Assembly (NCBI GenBank): GCA_964036295.1
Contig: OZ038463.1
Coordinates: forward strand, 34,735,295-34,799,294
DNA length: 64,000 bases
Source: Plumapathes pennacea
Taxonomy: Eukaryota > Cnidaria > Anthozoa > Antipatharia > Myriopathidae
Direction: 5' to 3'
Shown here: piece by piece, positions 13,669-25,000 of the stretch
How the letters are laid out: the number at the start of each line of letters is the position of its first letter
How positions within the stretch are numbered: the stretch's first letter is position 1
Made by a program: the position numbers and the translations under genes
The notes under the pieces: generated by a model
Database searches by the model: none
The model's input: only the letters and a program-made list of their open reading frames with translations
Told to the model about the DNA's origin: nothing

Positions 13669-16220
13669 TTTTTTGTTGAAGGATAATGTCGATATCTCGC
13701 TGCAGTCAAGCCCTGACTTTATCAGCGTCATCACCACATGGTACGTTGCACGTAAATATCAACAATGTGTCCTTCGCGCGTGGCAAAACAGGGCAACACT
13801 TAAGAAACATGCGCCCGCGCTGGTATTGTTGCCGCCACAATGTGTCCTCGTTTTTGCCAGGCCTTTAGATAACTAGCCGTTTTGTTACTTGTCCGATTTT
13901 CGTCCAAGATTCTAAACAAGCAAATTGTCCACAACGAAGCTGTCATTTGTGTGTCAAGTGTTAGATCGAATCGGACTTCTCGCTTTTCTCGTACTCCGAA
14001 TATTGGAAAAGTCCAAACATTCTCCTTTCAACTATCAAGCGTCAATAACAATGAACGGAAGAAATAGACCAACCCCTCCCCTCATGTTATGTTAAATTCA
14101 ATTGTGACGTAATGTTGTAAAAGGAATGGGACGAGACACAACGTAGTGCACGAAGCGAGGAGTCCTCTGAGAATAAAATAGCGATATTTGTTCAACGCAA
14201 TGTACGAGACGTGAGTTGCAGTATACCCAGATTAAAGCCGGTATAGCAAGTGATCTGTTACTTTGCTCTTGGTCTAAGCTGGTCAGACTATCGTGACTCT
14301 TTGTTCTGAGCAACTTGGGAGAATTAGGGTCTAGATCTTATTGTTACGTGATTGGGGTCATCATACCCGTCCTGTAATGGAAATTTTTGATTAATAGAAG
14401 TCACTGACCTGATTACAACTTTCGAAGTTTACATACCTAACGTGGTGTTTGCAGTTTGTGTCTTTATATTTGTTTGATTTTTTGCGTGTTTTTTCTGTTG
14501 CTTAGCATTCTCAAGTATGCGACTGCTGATAGTACCGTAGCAGAAGGTGTGGACCTCACTCAGGTGCCAGATAAAGACCTGGTGGACAAGGAGAAGGCTT
14601 CGCTTAAGAGGCTACAGGTGTGTACATGTATGCTGTAAAATACAGATTCTCCCAACCTTTTAAGGGGAAATTATACGAGTGATGTAGTGAGAATTGATAG
14701 TTTAATCAGCTATCATCTGAGCAAGGTATCAAAAGCCAAGTTCTCCTTACTCTATGATAAATGTGTGCTGCCGAGACTAAAGCAGAAAATGAACTTGGTC
14801 ACTCTTGGGAGTGAAAGGGTTAATTACTCAAATCGTAATGGCATCAGACTGACATTTCATATGTGATGTTTGCCTGGAATTTGCGTCTTGTCACCGTCAT
14901 CGTCATGGCCATCATCACCGTCATCAGCATCTTCTTTACCGTTGTTGTTTTCTCTATCCTTGTAATCATCATCGACATCATTATCATCAACGTCATGGTC
15001 TTCAATACTGTCGTCGTTGTCATCCTCTGTTTTTATTCACTTATTTTTTGTTTGTTTTTCCCTTTTCTGTCGATTCGTTCGTAATTATTTTTCCTTCACC
15101 CACATAATTATGAACTGTTCTTTTCGTTCCGTTGCTTGCAGCCGCTGATCGAAAAGTTTGTGCATGAGCGAACGGAGCTGCAGGTAATTGAGTTAATTGC
15201 CGGCTGTTGCTGTAAGATACAGTACAGTACGTTGACCAATTCACTCCATATTTGCAGGTGTGTGTCTTGTATGCACTTCAAGTTTTCTGCCACCGCAGCA
15301 AATACCCCAAAGGTATGTTCCATTTACTGAGGTAAACACAATCTGTACCAGAAGAAGCATCATTTTTACCGGGAACAGTGAAGGAGCGTATGGGAAGATT
15401 TGAGGGTTTTTTTGATCGCTTTCCGAGTTCAGAATGTGCAAGAAACGTGTGCATAATCTGTTAATAATAAGAGTTTGATGGGAGCATTCCTGCTGGCAAA
15501 CTAGAATATATATATTTGTTAGTTTGCGGCTGTTTATTTGTGTGGGATTGTTTTGTAGGCCTACTGCTACGCATGTTTATGTTGTTGTACGACATGGAGG
15601 TGGTGGAGGAGGAAGCGTTTGTCAAGTGGAAAGAAGATGTCAATGATGACCACCCGGGCAAAGGAAAAGCCCTGTTCCAGGTAAAATAACTGCAGAGACA
15701 AAGACTTGACCGCGACAAAAGCAAAGACTTTCACACTTTACGTTTGTAAAGTTTCAGAGGTAGGCTTGAACTTGAACAAACTCTTGATTACTGTGATCAC
15801 TCTGTGACTAACTCCAGCTAGGTAACCCGGCAGCTTTGCGACCAGGCTAATGTCGTTGCACGTGGTATTTATCGTGGCGTGGTAGCCGTTAAAATCCGTT
15901 AAAATGTTCTAGTCTTAAAAATCTGTTGTTTTTGCTGCAAAATCTGCTCAAGATGTGCGTTTTTAGCGATCGACGAAAGTGATAGAAATTTGGAAAGTCC
16001 ATAAATTGTAAATTTTGCAGTAACAGTGTTGCGGTTTCGCGGCCAGTCGCTCGATTCTGATAGTTGTAGCCAACTGAAATAATCATGCAAATGTCCTATT
16101 GCTTTAAACGCCAGTCCATTTAATTGACGTTATAATTTCTTCTTGTGTTGTCAGGTGAACTCTTGGCTGACCTGGTTGGAAACAGCGGACGAGGAGGGGT
16201 CTGAGTCCGAGCCAGAATGA
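4858..16220 (+). CDS. EIF4G2: Eukaryotic translation initiation factor 4 gamma 2 (DAP5/p97/NAT1)
   Basis: Scaffold for cap-independent or eIF4E-independent initiation in the cytoplasm; binds eIF4A and eIF3 but lacks the PABP- and eIF4E-binding N-terminus of eIF4G1. Coding exons: 4858-5048, 5338-5440, 6010-6123, 6410-6476, 7115-7207, 7602-7660, 7900-8010, 8153-8263, 8680-8751, 8897-9072, 9202-9335, 9711-9763, 10011-10100, 10300-10401, 10671-10750, 11015-11147, 11652-11750, 12130-12231, 12344-12401, 12502-12548, 12952-13050, 13682-13740, 14506-14617, 15142-15183, 15258-15312, 15559-15680, 16155-16220. The total is 2550 nt, 849 residues (human about 907). MIF4G spans about 57-305 (LLNVGIDTKYILKGVILL, KYSSMYSQLCLRL, MLGNIRFIGELAKLD, LMRTVGPRLD). 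A Pro/Gly-rich linker follows, then MA3 at about 500-640 and the W2 domain at about 665-849, ending VNSWLTWLETADEE. That ending matches DAP5 rather than eIF4G1. Confidence 0.95.
8098..8151. repeat. (TTTA)n/(TTTG)n microsatellite at a splice acceptor
   Basis: Tetranucleotide runs of TTTA followed by TTTG directly precede the acceptor at 8152 in EIF4G2, and so serve as its pyrimidine-rich tract. Confidence 0.9.
9785..9957 (+). mobile_element. Short retroelement-like repeat in EIF4G2 intron
   Basis: About 170 bp including GACTTTCCTCCAGCCTATGC and TAATTTCAAATATGTACAAA, ending in a tandem (ATTGT)n tail. The same sequence is inverted at about 27800-27975 in a NAP1L intron. A short simple-repeat tail with no TIRs fits the 3' end of a non-LTR element or a SINE. 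Confidence 0.6.
11425..11604. mobile_element. GGTCGCACT element, copy 1
   Basis: About 180 bp beginning GGTCGCACTAGGAAG and ending TAGTGCGACC, so the termini are inverted repeats. Related copies lie at 39897-40069 and, reversed, at 60529-60704. Non-coding; sits in an EIF4G2 intron. Confidence 0.8.
13609..13672. repeat. (TTTA)n microsatellite
   Basis: About 14 consecutive TTTA units just upstream of the EIF4G2 acceptor at 13681, used as or close to its polypyrimidine tract. Confidence 0.95.
14638..14822. mobile_element. CCTTTCACTCCCAAG-family repeat in EIF4G2 intron
   Basis: Contains the family body (GATTCTCCCAACCTTTTAA, GTGATGTAGTGAGAA, ATCAGCTATCATCTGAGCAA) and the right end CTTGGGAGTGAAAGGG. 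The family recurs about ten times in this window and carries no gene. Confidence 0.7.
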
Positions 16221-17556
16221 ATGCGTGCAAGAGCAATGACGTCACGTCACGTGTGATGTGTCCACTGCTGGGAAACTTTGGCGCGCTGTCGAATTGTTCT
16301 CTGAACAAACCTGACCGAAGAAAGCCAGATTTAACGCTGTCAAATTTACACAATGTTCTTTGTCAGGGGCATTTCGCCCCATCTAGAAAATCTCGGCCTT
16401 TGCTTTTGTAAAATTTATGCTGTGTTACAGCTTTTGAATTTTACATACCAGTGGTAAAAACGAACGGCAGACATTGACATGTAGGTATTAAGCAGCAACC
16501 AAAAGGGTATTCAGTGCATTATTATATTGACATTTAGAGAGAAGCTTCTTACCTTCACTTCTGAAATACTCTACTGACATCTGGACCCAGCCTTTCACTC
16601 CCAAGCTCAAAACACAGATTCTCCTAACCTTGGAAGAAAATGTAAAAATGTTGTGATGAGAACTGATAGTTTCATCAGCTTTCATCTGAGCACGATATCA
16701 ATGTCCAAGTTCTTACTGTTTAACATCTGTAGTGAGAAACTGAAGGAGAATATTAAAGTTGATCACTATTGGGATTGAAAGGGTTGTAAAAAGCTAATCC
16801 TGAATTAGGTCCTAAACTTTGAAGATTTCGCTCACCAACGAAAGTGACGTCAGAAACGTATTTCTGTGGTGCCGTGATAACGGGCCTTTGCCAAATCCTT
16901 TCTTAATTTTCGACCTCTTGGCCAATGAACTGTTTGGTCAATTAATGTAGTCTTCTAACGAGCCACTTCGGCTGTCACCCTGACGTTGAAAGTCGTGGCC
17001 AAGTTTCTTTGGGAAATAACTGGGTCACGTTTATCTTTTAAAATGCGTGTGCAATGTAGTATACAAGTCTTAGTGTGTGCCTCGGCCTTCCCAGCTCGAA
17101 CTTCTCGCCCCAGAACTTTCTCGTTTTCCTTGTCAAATAGTATAGAAAACTAATACCCAATAAAAAAAATCCCTCGGTGGCCATGTTGTTGTTTGCTGAC
17201 GTAATTACCAAGGGGCGAGTTATTTACGATCGGTGGGAAGGTACATCTGTCACTTTCATTTCTGCATCTTGGAAATATGGACAACAACTTCGACGACAGC
17301 AACCTTGAGAAAAAAGGTAAAGGAAAACTAATTGAAGACGACAAAGGAACACGTGAATACCGTAAATGCTAAGCCCCACGCAAGGTAAATTTTTAAATAA
17401 GCACGGGGAGGGGGGCATCTGGATTCTCACCCCAGGGTCCGTCCGTGGGCTGGTTCGCGCCATTTACAAGATTAGATCACGTGATTTGAGACGACCCTCC
17501 GCTGACGTGTTGAATATTGTAAACGCTGGCGCGCCACATTTCTCCACCTCGTGGTA
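16221..17556. other. EIF4G2 3' UTR and intergenic region before NAP1L
   Basis: No supportable gene. Contains a repeat at 16591-16783 and an AATAAA at about 17159-17164 that is too uncertain to assign. Sequence with CACGTGATTTG and GGCGCGCC lies just before the presumed NAP1L first exon and may be part of its promoter. Confidence 0.6.
16591..16783. mobile_element. CCTTTCACTCCCAAG-family repeat
   Basis: Left end CCTTTCACTCCCAAGCTCAA and right end TTGGGATTGAAAGGG are inverted. The internal body is shared with 14638-14822. Confidence 0.75.
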
Positions 17557-17623
17557 GCTGAGAGATTTTTGTGCAGTTTATCGGCAGAAAAGAAGTGTCT
17601 TGTTGCAATTTAGACAGACCCAG
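17557..17623 (+). other. Candidate NAP1L non-coding first exon
   Basis: A stretch without an ATG ends in a strong donor, CCCAG|GTAAGA at 17624. The next acceptor is at about 19018 (TATGTAG), just before the NAP1L start codon. This spacing is usual for a 5' UTR exon. The left edge is a guess. Confidence 0.4.
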
Positions 17624-19033
17624 GTAAGAAAAAGAAAATAGATGTATATTTTAACAAATACTGGTTTTGAGTTATTCGTGATGATGAAGTTCGTCATGTT
17701 GGTTTCGAGGTATTACGACACAAACTGGCATATTTTTGGATTATAGCTACACGCATCTTTTTTTTAATGTGCAAGGGTTCTGTGTTGACCTAAGAACGTG
17801 GACACATGATTTCCAGTCGAACTTTCGGAATCAACCGATCGTTCTGCCAACTGGAAGAAATATAATGTAAAACTGGACTCGATCTTTTTCATCGTATTTA
17901 TTATTTGAACTGCACGAACAAAATTACAAAATAATTTCTACGACTGAAATTCTGATTACACTTTAAAAGTTTACACTAATGATTGAAAAGTGTATGCACT
18001 AAACGAATGATCTTGCGGGAATCAATCGAGGTCTTGAATCAAACTGGGGAAATACCCCTGCATTTCCACGTAACAGTGTGAATCAGAAATCTCCTTTCAG
18101 TTTAATACTGTAATATAGTAATTTTTTTATCTGTTTCCTTTGAATAAGGCATTTCAGATTCTCCACACTGTACGATGCTGTATTAGTATATGTGGTGAAA
18201 CACTGAAATATAATTGTATCATTAGTTACAGTAACAAATTTGTGAGCAACGCAAACATTAGGACAAGCTCAATAGTTCTGATCACCACAATATTTCACAT
18301 TGAAAACTAATAGGCTCATGGCAAGTGCAAACACAGATGCAAGCTTTTGCTTGCATTACAGGCTCATTTTTTTCTCTTGCACTTGTGCCTGCAAGACTGA
18401 GAGAAAATCAGACTTTATCAATATTAGTAACCCTGGTAAAAAATGAGGCAATTATTTAAGAAATATAATTATAAAAAGTCTCTGATAGCATCACAGGAAC
18501 ACAATAAAATAAAATTCATGTCAGCATGTAATATACTCTCATCTTACATGATTTTTAGCCAATCAGAACACACATAGTATCATTTTATTTTATAAATAAT
18601 TTATCAAAACATGATTTACAGACAGTGGTCGGGATTGTTTCATTATGGAACTGAGGTTTTCGTACAAATTTCATACATAAGACAGTGTTTGTAAAAGTAA
18701 AACATTCTCATCGAATGTTTTTATTAGTTGCTGATTTGCTCATTACACGGTGCCACTGTGTTGGTTTCAAAGCGAGGCTAACCTGGCACAAAATTTGCCA
18801 GGCAGCAAACAGGACGATACCCCATTCCTCTAAAGCAACTACACGTTTTACCTTAGGGAGGTACATACACAAATTCCCAAGGAAGCATCTCTAATTATGT
18901 CAGGGGAGCCTTGCTTTGAAGCAAGTGCTAGTTTCTGTGCAAGGAGCCCATTTAACCTTTTTTTTTTCTAATTTACGGTATATTGCACAAGTTTTTTAAC
19001 ACTTCATTTATATGTAGGTTGTCCTTGAACACA

Positions 19034-22000
19034 ATGTCAAATCCAGAAGATCAGGTATCCAGTGAGGGTGATCTTGGCAGCTCCCCACCAAGTTAGTAAT
19101 GCAAATTCTATCTTCTATTCAAGAGGAAAATGTATGAGTGATATCGTCAGAAGTGATATTAATCAACTTTAGCAAGCTATTGATAATAACCAAGTTCCTT
19201 GTATATAGCTTTATAAGATACATTTCCGATGAAGGAACAAGGCTAGAAAAAAAAATACCCTTGAAGTCATTGGAATTAACAATACTTGTAATTTGATACA
19301 GTCAAAGAAGTTAGAAACAGTAGTTAGAACCTGGGCCCGGTTTTTCGAAAGTCAATTAAGCTAATCCAGGATTAACGAAATTATTTCTCTCAACCTCTGC
19401 CAATAAACTGCTGGGTTTTGTTCGAAGATGGATTAGAAAGCTTGTTCCAGCTTAAAATGTTATCAAGAAAGTCGTTGGGGAGGAAACTTTCACGTTTTTA
19501 GGCTAAAAATATGACAAGAAAGTTTAGACCTAATCCTGGATTAGCCTAATCGTGCTTTGAAAAACCAGGCCCTGTAGAATATCTCCTCCACTGACCCTGC
19601 ATTTGCATCCTCTCCCTTCCTTTACACAGATAATCAAAATAACAACACAGTAGAAAAAAGCAAGTAACTGTTGGTGTTGGCATTGGTATATTCTTATTCA
19701 AATGATTGGTTTTGTTTCTTGAAACAGACGACACAGCGAGGGCGTTACTACAGAACCCAGAACTTCTGGCTGCTATGCAGGTATAGCATGGTTTCTTGAC
19801 AAATGTCCCAAGGAAACAGAAAGTGTTGTGGTCCTAAACTTCTTTCTTAAATTAGGTGAAAAAACTAAATGAATCTTTGCTCTGTGAACATTTAGACCTG
19901 TACTTCGGTCTTCTTCCTGACAGAATTTTCCCATTTTCAGTACTCAAGGCTTGATGTCATTTCTTGGCAGCTCACTAACCCAGATAATATATGTACACGT
20001 TGTACTAAACATGTGCATATAAAATTACTTTTTTCTGAGCAGGCTGTCTAGTAAATCTACAAGCCTGATAGCAAAGTATTTTAGCCCCACACTAGTGGAC
20101 ACGGCTTTTATCATGCCTTTAGTACTTTTTTGCAATCATTTAGGTCACTGCTGCAGTATTATTAATACAAAAGAATTCTTTGTTAAAATTATGGTACACT
20201 GTATTCATAATACTGTAACATTATTTTGAAGCTTGTTTTGTATTCATGTCTGGCTTGACATAGGGTGGACTTAACAAAATGATAGGAATACCATCAGGCT
20301 ACATCCAGAGGTAAATGTGTGACTTCTTGATATGTACAGGCTCTGCCTTTTGTGCGATAATTAACTTTACTTTAAAAAATGCAAAACAGTTGCAGAGCTA
20401 AAAATGAGGAAACATTTTCACAAACTACTGTCAAAATAGCTCAGAGTCTCACAGCATACATTGTGTACAAAACAAATAGATGCATTTTCAATAAACCTGT
20501 AGCAGTCTTAATTTTTTGTCAGTCACAAAAGCTGTATATTGGCAACCAAGTTGATTTAGATCTACAGTACAATGCACAGGAGTCTTAAGAGTTATTAAGT
20601 ACTGTAATCTATTCAGTACAACTACTGTGTTACTAACAAGTGGCTTTTCTCCTTGTAGTCTCCCCAAAGCAGTGAAAAGGAGGATCAAAGCATTAAAAAA
20701 CATACAGGTCAGATTTCTACACACCTTTTATCACAGTTTCCAGCATTACTTGTTTCCAAGATCACGTAATTTTATTTTAAGATGTATAATCCTTTCACTC
20801 CCAAGAGTGATCAACTTCAATTTTCTCTTTTCAGTCTTCCGCCAGAGATATATCATACAGTATGGAGAATTTGGCATTTGATACCTTTCTCAAATGACAG
20901 CTGATTAAAGCATAAGTTCTCTTTTCAACACTCATACATTTTCTTATTTTGTGGTTAGGAGAATTTGTATTTTGAGCTTGGGAGTGAAAGGGATAATCAT
21001 CTTGGAATGTACACTCAACTCCTTCTAAGACGGACACCCTCGGGACCAGCTCCGACTGTCCGTTTTAGAGGGGTGTCCAACTATCCATCAAGGAGTTCAG
21101 TTAGAATAAATGACTGAAGAAATGGCAGAGAAAGCTCCTACCAGGTCTTAGTTATAAATGTATTTTTGTTCCCAAGTTTTTGTGTGAGTCCTGGTTGAAG
21201 ATCCCTCAGGATTTCAAACATCTTGAAAGTGTTGGTTGGAAGAGATTCTTTGAGCTAGTTGCCCACCACTTTTCTGGCCCTACAGTGCATAAAAACGTTT
21301 TTCTGTAGGTTGAGTGTTGCAAACTGGAAGGCAAGTTTTATGAAGAAGTCCACGCTTTGGAATGTAAATATGAAGAATTATATAAACCACATTGTGAAAA
21401 GGTAGGTGCATTTTAACAGTCAAACTTGAAACCCTAATAATTACTTTAAACCCTAAGAATTATTCTCCCAGCATAGACTTTAAACAAAATTGTGTAACTT
21501 GTGATTTATGTAGGATAATATTGCCCCTTTGCAGCTGACTGCAAATTCACCACTTTGAGTACCATAAAAAAATAAGAAGACTGTGAACATGTACAGTACC
21601 CCAGAAAAATACTACCAGGATTGGTGTGTTTCTTATAAAAAGACCAGGTACTATTCATGCATTTATTTTCACCCCTTGTTTGTATTGAAACAGAGGCGAG
21701 ACATTGTAAATGGTGATTACGAACCAAAGGACGAGGAGTGTGAATGGGAAAGTGAGGAAGACGAAGATGAAAGTGATGGAGATGAAGGCAAAGAAGACAA
21801 AAAAGACGACCCTTCAACCCTTCCGGTAAAGTCTGAAACCGTGAGTGCTTTACCCAGCCTGTCATTTAGTTGCATACTTTGCTCAGACCCGTCTGATCAT
21901 TATTTATCATAATTCCCTTTTCAGACCGAAATGGAAGAAAAGGCAAAGCTAGAAGACGAGGAGAAAATAGAGACAGAGGAGTTATCAGAAGGTCTGTAAA

Positions 22001-25000
22001 CTGGCCTGCCACTCTCTCCTACGAGAAAAAAATGATGCCTTTTGACGTTTCCTTTTTTTACCATCTGCTGAGACTGCCAGCTACACAGGCTACGATTAAG
22101 CTGTGGTAGTTGACTCAGTACGACTGTAGGGGGTTCAAGCTTGATGTACCAGTGTACTTAACCCTTTCCCATTTTCTAATTAACAATCCTGGGACCATCA
22201 ATTTACATGTTCACTAATTAATGCTCAAGACCCAGTTGCATTAGCTAGTAAGATGTGACCCTTTTGAGTGTGCACAGCAATGAATTTTTATTTTTCTGCT
22301 GCAGATACCAAAGGAATTCCTGAGTTCTGGCTTACAGCCATGAAAAATGTTGACCTGGTTGGTGATATGATTCAGGTAACACTGCAATACAGTAAATGTT
22401 ATTGTTTTTAATGTAATTTACACGTTGGAAGAAACTTGATTGACTTAACGTGGATTCTTTCCTGGTGTGGCTTTACATTTTGAGTCAGATTATAGATACA
22501 CATACTTTGTGTAGAATGGTTTATTGAGGCCCACGAGGTTTGCATGTACTCTGTTGAAATTTTTTTTTGGGCAGCGTTTATTGAAACGTTCTTGCTCACT
22601 GTCAAAGCAAAGGAATGTTGTGGGAAATTTATGCAGTTTTCAGTTTGATACAGCCCATAGACCCAGTGTGAACTCAAAACAATCAAACTCAATCATTGCA
22701 CTCTTGTGGCATCAAGAAAAACCAAATGCCAATGTGACCGCCTTGCATATAATCATTCTGCGGTATGGAATGTATGGAAAATACAGCAACAATGCTGTAC
22801 CAATGTGTATATATCTAGAATGATAGGGTAGGCAGCATTTCACTTTCATTATGGAATTCCTAGTTAATAAATTTTCTTCATCACTGTGCATTATGTGATG
22901 TTTCAGGAACATGATGAACCGATCCTGAAACACCTGACAGATATTAGAGTTGTGTTCACCGGACCAGACAGCAATGTACACAACACGGCGTATCCACAAC
23001 CAACACCAATGGTTAGTAAATAGAGGATATTACATGGCGGCGCGAAGATATGAATTTTATTTTTGAGTGGTAAAATATTGTTTTTACCACGAGAAAATAA
23101 AATCCATATCTTCAAGCCACCGTGTAATTTTCTTTTTATTATATTAGACATGAGTGTTTTACACACAAACAAGCGGGAAATGATGCCAATGATATCCTCA
23201 CTAAGTGAGGATATGGAAAATACACCACTCGGGTCCCGGATGTAGTTTCGTATGGATTTTATGCACGGTATATTTTCCAGTAAAACACTCGTGTCTATAT
23301 AATAATACTGAATAAGTTTTGTTATGTTGTTACTACAGTAGATACCTGCTATACCAAACTCTCAAGGGAAGCGAGAATTAGTTCGAGATAGTGGGGGATC
23401 AAGATAGCGGGGGTCTACCAAGGGAAACTTTTACCAAGTTCATTTCCGAGGCAAATTGGATTCTGTTCAAGTGAGCAGGGAAGTGAGAAACAGTTCAAGA
23501 TAATGGGGGATTGAGATAGTGGGGGATCAAGATAGCAGGGGTCTACCAAGGGAAACTTTTACCAAGTTCATTTCCGAGGCAAATTGGATTCTGTTCAAGT
23601 GAGCAGGGAAGTGAGAAACAGTTCAAGATAATGGGGGATTGAGATAGTGGGGGATCAAGATAGCAGGGGTCTACCAAGGGAAACTTTTACCAAGTTCATT
23701 TCCGAGGCAAATTGGATTCTGTTCAAGTGAGCAGGGAGTTTGAGATAACCAAGTTCAAGATAGTGGAGTTCTACTCTATTCTGTACCCAATAGGCCCTTT
23801 GCAGTGGCGGGTCACATGACCAAAAATCCACCACTTGACTGAAAATTGATCACCTCAGGCTCAGGCTTTTTGAGTTCCAGAAATGGAAAGAGCACAAAAA
23901 ATAAAAAACATGCTGTGAACCAGTCACAGGGTGAATTTTTAGTCATGTGACTAGCTACTACAAAGGGCCTATTGTTTAAATGATAGCTTGGGCTAATTCT
24001 GAATTTTGTCTTACCTTTGCTTGGATCTTTTTGCCTGAAGACGAAAAGGTGTTGCTCACAACAGAAGTTTGATAACTTTATAATTTGAGTTTTAAAGTAT
24101 TAAGCTAATTTAGTTAGTCTTTTGACACAAAACTTTGCAATGTTTTGTACTGTAGCTTTTAGTTTTGGGGGCTATACCATCTTTTTACACAGTACATGCA
24201 TGTAAGCAGATCAATTTAGTCAAACTATATCCCCCAGGCCAACAGAGCAGACCTATATTCCTAGCCATTACTGTAGCAAATTGACTTTTCAAGACATCCT
24301 TATATGAGTGAGGTACCATACAGTTTTTGTACATAATACTAAAAATTAATATTATTACTGTTTGACCACAAACTCATGGGCATCTTTAGTGCATTCTGAC
24401 TCTTGCATGCTTTGTTCCAGGGCTTTGTTTTAGAGTTCCACTTCTCACCAAATGCTCATTTCACCAACACCGTAAGTTCTGGTTCAGTGATATTTTGTGT
24501 TTTACCGTAATGCATTATTTTTTCTTGTATTTTTCTTCCATAAGCTCCCTCATCGATGTCTAGATCCTGGAGCATTGTAATTAATAATGCTGGGCATTTC
24601 CACATGGTTTTATCTATTTTGTCACAGATTACGTACTCATTCCATTCATACAGGTGTTAACCAAGAGTTACAAGATGAAATGTGAACCAGATGAAGGTGA
24701 CCCCTTCTCATTTGAGGGCCCAGAAATCATCAGTGCAACTGGGTATGTCCAGAATCTTACTCCATAACTACTAATACTTTAGCAGTCAAGCGAATAAAAA
24801 GGTTCTGGTACTTTGGAGAAAGATCAGCTAATATTGCTACAGGTAGCCCATTCCAAAAACTAACCTAGTGAACTTTTAAGCTTTGTGTTAAAGTCTAAAC
24901 CTCAGAATATTTTGAAAGCTTGTCTAGGAACATATGACTGTACTTTTCTACCAGTGAATTTACAGACTGAGACGTTTTACTTCCAGATGTCAGATAGACT

